From assembly GCA_002392945.1 (NCBI GenBank), contig DGHZ01000031.1:1-12509 (forward strand): a stretch of DNA of 12,509 nucleotides, in the 5' to 3' direction. Shown here piece by piece: positions 1 to 6,004 of the stretch; positions within the stretch are counted from its first letter, which is position 1, and each line of letters begins with the position of its first letter. The translations under genes and the position numbers were made by a program. The notes under the pieces are model-generated. The model was not told where the DNA came from, made no database searches, and worked only from the letters and a program-made list of their open reading frames with translations. Origin of the DNA: Caryophanales bacterium UBA3835 (lineage in GTDB: Bacteria; Bacillota_I; Bacilli_A; RFN20; CAG-826).

Positions 1-411
1 TTTGTTGCTAAAAAAGGTAGAATCACCCACGCTAAAGCGTTCTTTGGTTCTTTAATTGGAGTGAAGCCAATTGGAGAATTTGACTATAACGGTATGACTA
101 CTGTTATTGGAAAAGGTAAAGGTGAAGAAAAAACCATGAATATTCTATTAGAATATATGGCTAGACATATTGAAGAACCTGAGAATCAATTAATCTTTAT
201 TGCCACTAGTAACGAACATATACAAGCAGAGAAATTTAAAGAATTAATTATTAATAAATTCCACCCAAAAGGAGCATATGTTTGTGATGTATATTCCAAC
301 TGTGGAATTAATGTAGGACCAGGTTTAATGGCAGCATATTATTACGGCAAACCTATTTCTGAAGGTTTAGTTGAAGAAAGTGCTGTGATGAAAGAATTAT
401 TAGCAAAATAA
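1..411 (+). CDS. DegV family fatty-acid-binding protein, C-terminal part (FakB-like), truncated by window edge
   Basis: The frame is open from base 1 and ends at TAA 409-411, giving the last 136 residues. DegV proteins are about 280 residues, so roughly half the gene lies upstream of the window. Visible hallmarks of the C-terminal DegV lobe are a G-R-I-T-H-A-K-A-F-F-G stretch followed by V-K-P-I (about residues 7-24 of the fragment) and a late V-G-P-G-L-M-A-A segment, the usual G-P-G turn near the end of the family. DegV/FakB proteins bind a fatty acid and present it to the kinase FakA, which makes acyl-phosphate for phospholipid synthesis; they act in the cytoplasm. The next gene is fakA, and its ATG shares the last A of this stop codon (TAATG), which supports the FakB role. 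The lipid preference cannot be read from the fragment. The family call is firm; the FakB function is an inference from family and context. Confidence 0.88.
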   Translation, partial: FVAKKGRITHAKAFFGSLIGVKPIGEFDYNGMTTVIGKGKGEEKTMNILLEYMARHIEEPENQLIFIATSNEHIQAEKFKELIINKFHPKGAYVCDVYSNCGINVGPGLMAAYYYGKPISEGLVEESAVMKELLAK

Positions 412-2045
412 TGAGACAAAGAATAAACGGATACGACTTTCAATTAATGGTCCAAAGTGGGCTTAATAACATTCGATTAGCCGAACAACGTGTTAATAGT
501 ATGAATGTTTTTCCTGTGGCGGATGGAGATACTGGAACGAATATGCGTTTAACTTTAGAAAACGGATTTAAAAGAGCCCCACAAACTAGACACTTAGGTT
601 TGTATTTAAAGGATTTAGCCGCTGGAATGCTTTTAGGCGCTAGAGGAAATTCTGGAGTTATCTTATCGCAGTTATTTAAAGGAATGTCTATTTCCTTAGA
701 AAGAAAAGGTATTGTTAATCCTGGCGAATTAAGAGATGCTTTCATTTTAGGATATAAAACGGCTTATAAAGCAGTGGTAAATCCTGTTGAAGGAACAATT
801 TTGACTGTCGCTAGAGAAGGTATTGAAGAGATTAAGGGTCGTATTAGAGGCAATATTTCTTTAGAAGACTCTATTAAATTATATTTAGAAGCCATGTACC
901 GTTCTTTAAAAAGAACTCCGGAGAAACTTGAAGTTTTGAAAGAATCAAATGTCTTAGATAGTGGTGCCTATGGTTATATTGTCATTATCGAAGGAATGTA
1001 TAAATATCTTGCTGGAGAAGCAATCGAAGAAAAAGAAAATTCGCCTATTGAATTACCTTTACAAACCAAACCCTTATACTTTGATGAAAATAGTGAATTT
1101 ATCGAAGGCTACTGCATGGAGTTTTTGCTTCAATTATTAGCTAGCCGAATTAATATTAATGAGTTCTCAATAAACTTATTTATTGAAAGATTAAAAGAAT
1201 TGGGTACTTCTATTGTTTGTCTTAAAGAGGGCAGTATTGTTAAAGTTCATATTCACACTTTAAACCCATCTCCAGTGATTGACCTCGCTAAAGAATATGG
1301 AGAATTTATCAATTTCAAACTTGAGAATATGCAGTTACAACATAATGAATTTTCAATTGTTAAACGTTTAGATGATAAAAATGCGAAGGAATTAGGCATT
1401 ATCGCTGTTGTTAACGGGAAAGAATTAGAAAATGTTTATCGTGAACTAGGATGCGACTATGTTATTAGCGCTTCTGGAAATATGAATACCTCTAGTAGTG
1501 AATTTTTAGATGCGATTGAATCGATTAACGCTAAAAAAATAGTAATCTTCCCAAACAATAAAAATACTATTGGTTCGGCTAACCAAGCCATTGAATTAGC
1601 TAGAGCTCAAGATCGTGTCTTTATTGTGCCAACTAAAAACATGGTTGAAGGCATTATAGCGCTCCAAATGGATATGCCAGATGATGATTCCAATAGTAGG
1701 ATCAATAGCTTTAATTCTAATATACATTTAGCCACTACAATTTGCTTAACAAAAGCAACTAAAAATTACGAAAAAGGCGGGATTTGCTGTAAAATTAACG
1801 ACAAAATTGCCTTAATTGATGATGAAGTAGTAGCGGCCTCAAATGACCTTATTGATTGTCTAGATAAGGCTATTAAAGGTATTAATTTAGAAGATAAAAC
1901 AGGAATGTTAATTTATTTATCTAATGAAGCTGATGATGAATTAGAAGCGAAACTAAGTGAGTTTGTTTCTAGTTTAGAAGGTATCGAATATCAAATTATG
2001 AAAGGCGGACAGGAAATTTACGATGTCCTAATTGGTTTGTTCTAA
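411..2045 (+). CDS. fakA: Fatty acid kinase catalytic subunit FakA (DAK2/DhaL-domain protein, YloV family)
   Basis: This 544-residue protein has the usual length for FakA (about 550). FakA transfers phosphate from ATP to a fatty acid held by FakB. The N-terminal DhaL-type kinase domain (about residues 8-200) carries the Asp-rich metal/nucleotide motif P-V-A-D-G-D-T-G-T-N-M (35-45), then G-A-R-G-N-S-G (76-82) and V-L-D-S-G-A-Y-G (181-188), where the family more often has D-S-G-G-Q-G. The middle domain has C235 in G-Y-C-M-E-F and H280/H282 in K-V-H-I-H-T. These match, from memory, the Cys-His-His zinc ligands described for Staphylococcus FakA. The remaining C-terminal region is DegV-like. The start at 411 overlaps the upstream stop by one base. 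No strong Shine-Dalgarno precedes it, which fits translational coupling. The family assignment is firm. Confidence 0.95.
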   Translation: MRQRINGYDFQLMVQSGLNNIRLAEQRVNSMNVFPVADGDTGTNMRLTLENGFKRAPQTRHLGLYLKDLAAGMLLGARGNSGVILSQLFKGMSISLERKGIVNPGELRDAFILGYKTAYKAVVNPVEGTILTVAREGIEEIKGRIRGNISLEDSIKLYLEAMYRSLKRTPEKLEVLKESNVLDSGAYGYIVIIEGMYKYLAGEAIEEKENSPIELPLQTKPLYFDENSEFIEGYCMEFLLQLLASRININEFSINLFIERLKELGTSIVCLKEGSIVKVHIHTLNPSPVIDLAKEYGEFINFKLENMQLQHNEFSIVKRLDDKNAKELGIIAVVNGKELENVYRELGCDYVISASGNMNTSSSEFLDAIESINAKKIVIFPNNKNTIGSANQAIELARAQDRVFIVPTKNMVEGIIALQMDMPDDDSNSRINSFNSNIHLATTICLTKATKNYEKGGICCKINDKIALIDDEVVAASNDLIDCLDKAIKGINLEDKTGMLIYLSNEADDELEAKLSEFVSSLEGIEYQIMKGGQEIYDVLIGLF

Positions 2046-2046
2046 T

Positions 2047-2985
2047 ATGTGGTGGATTTGGCTTATTGTAGGACTTGTTGGAGGAAGTATATTTATGTAT
2101 TTCCTTTTAACTTTTATTATTTCTTGCATTATTTATACAAAATTGTTTGTTCGTACCTCCCCTGAAAAATGGTCTAGAAGCGTTTCTTGGCCTGATAAAG
2201 AACTTCAAACAATGTTTGATGAAGGTAAAAAATGGGGAGAAGAAAACGAAAAATATCGTAAGCATGTAGAGATAGATTCTTGTGGTTTCCATCTTGTTGG
2301 GGAATATTTTGATTTTGGGTTTGATAAGGCAGTCATTATCATTCCTGGAAGAAGTGAATCAGGAACATATTCTTATTATTTTTCTGAACCTTATAATAAA
2401 AGTGGTTATAACGTTTTAGCGATTGATAATCGCTGCCATGGGTTAAGTGAAGGTAAATATAACACTTTAGGTTTAAAAGAATATCAAGATATCTCTAATT
2501 GGGCGAATCTATTAGATAAAGAATTTGGTATCAAACACGTTCATATCCATGGCATTTGTATCGGTAGCGCTACTGGTATACATCTATTGGCACAAAAAGA
2601 TTATCCAAGTAATTTAAAAGGTATTACTTGTGAAGGTACATATACCACCTTTAAAGAATTATTTGATAACCAATTAAAGAAAAGAAATAAACCAACTTTT
2701 CCTCATACATTTGAAGTTTTATCTTTAATATCTCTTAGTGCGGGTAAATCACTTAGAAGAAATAGCCCAATTAGAGAAATTGATAAAGTGAAAGTTCCAG
2801 TTTTATTTTTATATAGTAAGCAAGATATCTTTGCTAAACCTGATCAATCTATTAAGCTGTTCAATAAAGTTACCGCTCCTAAACATTTGGAGTGGTTCCC
2901 AGTGGGAGAACATTCTCATATCCGCTTCCATAACACCAAGGAATACGATACAGCCATAGAAAGATTCTTAAAGGAATTTTGTTAA
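2047..2985 (+). CDS. Membrane-anchored alpha/beta hydrolase with a Cys at the nucleophile position
   Basis: A 312-residue protein. ATG 2047 lies one base after the fakA stop; an in-frame TTG at 2032 inside fakA is a less likely start. Residues 1-32 form one hydrophobic segment (M-W-W-I-W-L-I-V-G...), probably a membrane anchor with the catalytic domain in the cytoplasm or at the membrane face. The rest is an alpha/beta-hydrolase fold: a P-G-R-S-E-S-G loop after strand 3, an N-R-C-H-G-L-S-E-G turn, the nucleophile elbow H-G-I-C-I-G (C171 where most members have Ser), an Asp candidate D260 in S-K-Q-D, and a His candidate H289 (or H291) in G-E-H-S-H. Family members cleave esters, amides or thioesters; dienelactone hydrolase is a known Cys-nucleophile case. 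Position directly after fakA suggests a lipid- or envelope-related job, but the substrate is unknown. Fold confidence is high, specificity is not. Confidence 0.85.
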   Translation: MWWIWLIVGLVGGSIFMYFLLTFIISCIIYTKLFVRTSPEKWSRSVSWPDKELQTMFDEGKKWGEENEKYRKHVEIDSCGFHLVGEYFDFGFDKAVIIIPGRSESGTYSYYFSEPYNKSGYNVLAIDNRCHGLSEGKYNTLGLKEYQDISNWANLLDKEFGIKHVHIHGICIGSATGIHLLAQKDYPSNLKGITCEGTYTTFKELFDNQLKKRNKPTFPHTFEVLSLISLSAGKSLRRNSPIREIDKVKVPVLFLYSKQDIFAKPDQSIKLFNKVTAPKHLEWFPVGEHSHIRFHNTKEYDTAIERFLKEFC

Positions 2986-3809
2986 TGAATAAATTAGCGT
3001 TTTTAACAATGGATGTCGAGAGCTATTTTGATACATCCTGTTTAAAAAATACTGATATTGAAATCGACCAAAAATATAACTGTGCTGAAGAGATTCTAAC
3101 GTACGCTAAATTTTTAGCGAAAAATAATATTAAGGGCACGTTTTTTGTCACTGTTGATTTTATCAAATACTGTAAAGAATATTTATTAGAAGCGATTAAG
3201 CTCGGACATGAAATTGCTCTTCACTGTTTGACTCATCAAAGTTATAAAAACTTCACTAAAGAAGAATTCAAAAAAGAACTAGTGGAATCCAAAAAGATAT
3301 TAAAAGAAGAATTAGGTGTGGAGCCTGTTGGTTTTCGCTTTCCTAGATGGGAATATAAAAAGGAATTATTTGATGTTCTTTTAGAAGAAGGATTCATCTA
3401 TGACTCTAGTGTTATTAGACCTAATAAATCTTTTAAAAAAGAATTTGGTTATATCTATATAAGAAACGGCCTATATGAATTCGCTCCTAATATTTGGAAA
3501 TTCCCATTTAAAACAGTTTTACTTTCTGGAGGAGGGTTTTATAGATTTTTAAAAGGTAAATCGATGTCCAGGGTCTTACAAAAGCACATTAAAAAACATG
3601 ATACATTTATGATTTATTTTCATCCTTTTGAAATTCATAAAGGATATTTACCTGTTCCTAAAAAAGGAATATTAAATGTTCAAAAGATATATTTAACAAG
3701 AAATAGAGACGTATATTTAGACTCAATTCAAAAAATGATTGATATCTTAATAGATAATGGCTATACATTTTCTAATATGAAAGAATACGTCTTAGACAAA
3801 GACAAATAA
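2985..3809 (+). CDS. Polysaccharide deacetylase (NodB homology domain)
   Basis: A 274-residue protein. Its ATG shares the final A of the hydrolase stop (TAATG), with AAAGGA nine bases upstream, so this start is preferred over the in-frame TTG six bases earlier. NodB motifs appear in order: D10-V11-E12 in place of the usual D-D of T-F-D-D-G, G-T-F-F (51-54), the metal-binding pair H80-C-L-T-H84, R118-F-P120, Y139-D-S-S142, and F212-H-P-F-E-I-H218 near the end. The D-V-E-x-Y-F opening and the H-P-x-E-I ending resemble the exopolysaccharide/XrtA-associated branch (DUF3473-like) more than peptidoglycan deacetylases such as PgdA. No signal peptide is visible, so it probably acts on a cytoplasmic or membrane-facing glycan precursor. 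Last gene of the operon; no clear terminator follows before the tRNA. The family call is firm, the substrate is unknown. Confidence 0.88.
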   Translation: MNKLAFLTMDVESYFDTSCLKNTDIEIDQKYNCAEEILTYAKFLAKNNIKGTFFVTVDFIKYCKEYLLEAIKLGHEIALHCLTHQSYKNFTKEEFKKELVESKKILKEELGVEPVGFRFPRWEYKKELFDVLLEEGFIYDSSVIRPNKSFKKEFGYIYIRNGLYEFAPNIWKFPFKTVLLSGGGFYRFLKGKSMSRVLQKHIKKHDTFMIYFHPFEIHKGYLPVPKKGILNVQKIYLTRNRDVYLDSIQKMIDILIDNGYTFSNMKEYVLDKDK

Positions 3810-3821
3810 TCAACAATCTTA

Positions 3822-3851
3822 TTGATATTTTAATCTCATTATATATATAAT
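3822..3851 (+). promoter_or_regulatory. Promoter of the tRNA-Ala gene
   Basis: TTGATA (3822-3827) and TATAAT (3846-3851) are separated by 18 bases, and the mature tRNA begins ten bases after the -10 box. It lies just after the deacetylase stop, so the tRNA need not depend on the upstream operon. Confidence 0.7.
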
Positions 3852-3861
3852 TTATAGCGCT

Positions 3862-3937
3862 GGGTCCGTAGCTCACCTGGGAGAGCGCCTCCATGGCATG
3901 GAGGAGGTAGCGAGTTCGATCCTCGTCGGATCCACCA
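3862..3937 (+). tRNA. tRNA-Ala (anticodon GGC), CCA encoded
   Basis: A full cloverleaf can be drawn in 76 bases. The acceptor stem GGGTCCG pairs with CGGATCC (3927-3933) and includes a G-U at the third pair, the alanine identity element. The D stem is GCTC/GAGC, the anticodon stem CCTCC/GGAGG with loop ATGGCAT (anticodon GGC), the variable loop five bases, and the T stem GCGAG/CTCGT with loop TTCGATC. A73 is followed by an encoded CCA. The 3' end (3904-3937) is partly duplicated at 5903-5941, which marks this gene as the likely integration site of the 2-kb segment that follows. Confidence 0.95.
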
Positions 3938-3948
3938 TAATTACCCGC

Positions 3949-3980
3949 TACCCATAGCCTTAACAATAAGGAAATGGGTA
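3949..3980 (+). other. Interrupted hairpin 12 bases after the tRNA
   Basis: TACCCAT (3949-3955) pairs with ATGGGTA (3974-3980) and CCTTA with TAAGG inside it, across a two-base internal loop (AG/AA) and an ACAA tetraloop. No U-run follows, so it is not a classical terminator. It may help end or process the tRNA transcript, or be part of the element's attachment region. Confidence 0.6.
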
Positions 3981-4005
3981 AATATAGACGCAATTCAAAC
4001 TGAAG

Positions 4006-4030
4006 AAGTCCTGAAAAATCAGGGCTTTTT
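4006..4030 (+). terminator. Intrinsic terminator after tRNA-Ala, probably shared with the convergent nuclease gene
   Basis: AAGTCCTGA pairs with TCAGGGCTT (nine pairs including one G-U) around an AAAA loop, followed by T residues on the plus strand. The same stem directly follows the stop of the minus-strand nuclease gene, where its tail is a weaker ACTTCTT, so it may work in both directions. Confidence 0.75.
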
Positions 4031-5169
4031 CATTCATGTCTTGAAAAACGTGGTTTTTGGTAATATTGGAACGGCAATTCAATGCCATCGTATTTCGTAA
4101 ACAAATCTCCGACTTTGTCTTGCTCTATTGGCTTTGATAATATTTCGCAAAATCTTTTATATTTATCTTTTTGATTCGGCGTTTTTGCCCATCCATGTGG
4201 AATTTTTTTATGACTTTGATAGTAAATCCTAATTGATTGTAAAAATATTCCTGTGCAGTTATCCGATAATATGGCATCAACTAGTTTTTTTATATTTCTG
4301 GTCAGCCCTAAATACAGTTTTGGCGTTGACATAATGTTTGGATAGACTGGTATATAGTTCTCAATCATGTAGTTGACTAATAAGTCCATTATTGAACAAT
4401 AATGCATACAAAGGTGCATCAAAGAACAATGTTCTTTTTTAAAATTAAACATTAACACTTCGTATTTATCGTTCTGATCAACAGACTCAAAGCTTTGGCA
4501 CCAATGATGAAGGGCTAAGCAGGAACTTGTTCGTCTTTTTAAAATTGGATTTGGTTCTGGACATATCAAATTAATATGCATATATGGACAGTTTTCTAAA
4601 CTAACATTTTTAGGGTTTAACGGATTATTTTTTTCGTAATCCCATAATTGCCCACCAGCATAGTCAAGAATGTTTGGATGAACTTCTTCGTTATACAAAG
4701 GAGATAATATGCTTGGCAATTTCTCCTCGTTGATTTTTTCAATGAAATTTAGATTCAAAATTTTTCCAGATAGAACTTTGTTCTTTGTTCTTGAAGCTAT
4801 GTAATTTAACACTTTATATACAGTAGAAACTAAATTACGTACGTCTTTATTATCTCCGCCAGCTTTAAATTTTAGATTTGCATTAATTATTTGACCATCA
4901 AAAGAACTTAACTTAGGCAATCCGTTATCTCTCACTCGTATTACAAAAAAACCCTGCTGATTAAAGAAAACAGTTTTCTTATAATCCATGTCCGCCTTGT
5001 CTTTGTGCCAATATAATCCATCAATTTCAATAATACATTTGATAGAGTCTATCAGTATGTCTGCTTCTTGATTATTAATTTTTGCTCCGTTAATTGCGTC
5101 TGGAAAATATTCTTTAACAAATAAATATATGCATTGCTCTGGATAGGATGTACCTGTTTCTATGCCCAT
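4030..5169 (-). CDS. PD-(D/E)XK nuclease, Vsr-like type, lacking zinc-ribbon repeats
   Basis: A 379-residue protein that starts at ATG 5169; an in-frame TAA nine bases upstream rules out a longer form. Residues 6-85 show the Vsr-like endonuclease core seen in proteins that usually carry N-terminal treble-clef zinc ribbons: G-T-S-Y-P-E-Q (E11), E-A-D-I-L-I (D37), I-E-I-D-G-x-Y-W-H (E48, D50, H55) and V-I-R-V-R-D-N-G-L-P (76-85). These would hold metal and cut DNA. The rest (about 86-379) is unrecognised; it has many Cys and His (for example C-P-Y-M-H and H-C-S-L-M-H-L-C-M-H-Y-C) but no clear C-x2-C pairs. The protein begins almost at the nuclease core, so ribbons are absent or were lost. It lies alone between tRNA-Ala and the tRNA-end repeat, convergent to the tRNA. 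This suggests cargo of a mobile element, perhaps defence or repair. The nuclease fold is likely; the biological role is inference. Confidence 0.75.
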   Translation of the reverse strand: MGIETGTSYPEQCIYLFVKEYFPDAINGAKINNQEADILIDSIKCIIEIDGLYWHKDKADMDYKKTVFFNQQGFFVIRVRDNGLPKLSSFDGQIINANLKFKAGGDNKDVRNLVSTVYKVLNYIASRTKNKVLSGKILNLNFIEKINEEKLPSILSPLYNEEVHPNILDYAGGQLWDYEKNNPLNPKNVSLENCPYMHINLICPEPNPILKRRTSSCLALHHWCQSFESVDQNDKYEVLMFNFKKEHCSLMHLCMHYCSIMDLLVNYMIENYIPVYPNIMSTPKLYLGLTRNIKKLVDAILSDNCTGIFLQSIRIYYQSHKKIPHGWAKTPNQKDKYKRFCEILSKPIEQDKVGDLFTKYDGIELPFQYYQKPRFSRHE

Positions 5170-5193
5170 ATTTTTTTACCCTTTTCTTAATAC

Positions 5194-5199
5194 ATTATA
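5194..5199 (-). promoter_or_regulatory. Candidate -10 box of the nuclease gene
   Basis: The minus strand reads TATAAT here, 24 bases before the nuclease ATG. The -35 position (CAAATA) is poor, so this is a weak or activator-dependent promoter if real. A plus-strand TATAAT at 5239-5244 could serve the opposite transcript. Confidence 0.4.
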
Positions 5200-5274
5200 A
5201 TATCAAAAAAATGCTTTATTTGAGATAACAAATATCCTTATAATTATAGCGTAGAAAGTTGTCTACAAGTTAAC

Positions 5275-5324
5275 AACCGCCAATAGGGGCATAAGTTGTG
5301 ATCACAACACTCGAGGCGGTTTTT
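5275..5324 (+). terminator. Terminator-like two-part hairpin in the leader of the 103-aa gene
   Basis: AACCGCC (5275-5281) pairs with GGCGGTT (5315-5321), followed by TTT and then ATTTAT. Inside sits the perfect 14-base palindrome GTTGTGATCACAAC (5295-5308). Upstream bases offer competing pairings: GTAGA/TCTAC at 5251-5266 and GTTGT/ACAAC at 5259-5277. The layout fits an attenuator or a small terminated RNA ahead of the coding start at 5361. Confidence 0.6.
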
Positions 5325-5347
5325 ATTTATCGCTTCGAATTAGAAAG

Positions 5348-5356
5348 AGAGGTGAT
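5348..5356 (+). promoter_or_regulatory. Strong ribosome binding site fixing the start of the 103-aa gene
   Basis: AGAGGTGAT is a near-complete match to the 16S anti-Shine-Dalgarno complement. It lies four bases before ATG 5361, with the GAGG core eight bases away. It favours this start over the in-frame GTG at 5298, which lies within the hairpin. Confidence 0.75.
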
Positions 5357-5360
5357 AAAC

Positions 5361-5672
5361 ATGATAATTCCGATTTATAGTGGAACAAAAACTGCTAGAC
5401 AAACATTGCAAAGTGTAATAGGACTCATAGAAATTCAATTTGATGTTTTAAGAAATGATATTTGTTTTAATCTAATAAATGATTATTATCAAGAAGCATA
5501 TTATCATTTTTATGTTTCAAATAATTATACAAACAAGCAGTTGATTTCAGAGATTTTAAGTTATGTTTTTGCAATAAAAAAGAGTGTTCAACAAGCATGC
5601 TATATCGACGTCGCTCAATGCATACTATTTTTAAAATCTGCAAACATCAAACGGGTATTTGAAAAGAAATAA
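5361..5672 (+). CDS. Orphan 103-aa protein of unknown function inside the tRNA island
   Basis: I do not recognise this protein. It starts at an ATG with a very good ribosome binding site and ends at TAA 5670-5672. The sequence suggests a small, mostly helical soluble protein: no signal peptide or membrane segment, a central Tyr-rich stretch (N-D-Y-Y-Q-E-A-Y-Y-H-F-Y-V around 45-57), two Cys in A-C-Y-I-D-V-A-Q-C, and a basic C-terminus (R-V-F-E-K-K). The frame stays open upstream to GTG 5298, which would give 124 residues, but that part overlaps the leader hairpin. It is divergent from the nuclease gene and shares the 5170-5360 intergenic region, so the two may be co-regulated. Small size, strong translation signal and a structured leader would suit a toxin-antitoxin or regulatory component, but nothing in the residues proves it. 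Confidence 0.6.
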   Translation: MIIPIYSGTKTARQTLQSVIGLIEIQFDVLRNDICFNLINDYYQEAYYHFYVSNNYTNKQLISEILSYVFAIKKSVQQACYIDVAQCILFLKSANIKRVFEKK

Positions 5673-5713
5673 TTACTTAAAGTTAGTGTTTATGATGCCG
5701 ACAATCAAAGTTT

Positions 5714-5877
5714 GCTGCCACGTTTTTGTAAATTTTTTTGAAATCTTAATATATGACACAAAATTGTCAATTATTGATAAACTTGCGTTTAATACTAGTT
5801 ATATTACATTTTTAGGATATTGTTATGCTCAATTGTAATATCAACGACAGTGGAACCTGAAATAAAAACGTGGCAGC
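5714..5877. repeat. 14-bp perfect inverted repeat enclosing 136 bases
   Basis: GCTGCCACGTTTTT (5714-5727) and AAAAACGTGGCAGC (5864-5877) are exact reverse complements. The enclosed AT-rich sequence has no supported gene. The 10-base core AAAAACGTGG occurs again at 4044-4053, near the other end of the island. It could be the ends of a tiny non-autonomous element, or recombinase arm-binding sites. Confidence 0.7.
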
Positions 5878-5902
5878 GAGTTGTCCTGACACTAAAATAT
5901 AA

Positions 5903-5941
5903 GAGGTAGCGGGTTTTCTTCGTAACCATTCGGATCCACCA
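5903..5941 (+). repeat. Decayed duplicate of the tRNA-Ala 3' end (putative att site)
   Basis: GAGGTAGCG (5903-5911) and TCGGATCCACCA (5930-5941) match tRNA-Ala positions 3904-3912 and 3926-3937 exactly and in the same order; the middle (T-loop side) has diverged and is five bases longer. No acceptor 5' half or anticodon arm precedes it, so it is not a working tRNA. It is the pattern left when an integrase inserts into a tRNA 3' end and displaces the original end. Confidence 0.7.
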
Positions 5942-5954
5942 AAATTATGATTTT

Positions 5955-6004
5955 CCCCCAAAAATTTGTACCGGTAAAGTACAAAGAAATGGGGGTTTTA
6001 TTTT
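5955..6004 (+). terminator. Intrinsic terminator after the displaced tRNA end
   Basis: CCCCCA pairs with TGGGGG and, across an AAAA/GAAA internal loop, TTTGTAC pairs with GTACAAA; the loop is CGGTAAA. TTTTATTTT follows. Its place 14 bases after the copied CCA suggests it was the original tRNA-Ala terminator before the insertion. Confidence 0.8.

Noticed and set aside
440..745. Minus-strand open frame of 101 codons inside fakA
   Set aside because: Antisense shadow of the conserved DhaL kinase domain; no ribosome binding site and no family resemblance.
2032..2046. Upstream TTG start for the hydrolase
   Set aside because: It lies inside fakA and adds only five residues; ATG 2047 right after the fakA stop fits the coupling pattern of the operon.
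2107..2292. Minus-strand open frame inside the hydrolase
   Set aside because: Short antisense shadow opposite the hydrolase N-terminal region.
3810..3845. Terminator for the four-gene operon just after the deacetylase
   Set aside because: Only a four- to five-pair AT stem (CAAT/ATTG) is present, and it overlaps the tRNA promoter; too weak to call.
3772..3993. Minus-strand open frame across the tRNA-Ala gene
   Set aside because: It runs antisense through an intact tRNA and its promoter; coding here is implausible.
5298..5360. GTG start giving a 124-aa form of the orphan
   Set aside because: The added codons lie in the terminator-like hairpin, whereas ATG 5361 has a near-perfect ribosome binding site. 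A short leader peptide here remains possible but unproven.
5695..5838. 47-codon plus-strand frame within the inverted-repeat segment
   Set aside because: No Shine-Dalgarno, overlaps the left inverted repeat, and such lengths arise easily by chance; residues show no recognisable pattern.
5903..5941. Second functional tRNA gene
   Set aside because: Only the 3' end resembles a tRNA; the T arm does not pair properly and no D or anticodon arm lies upstream.
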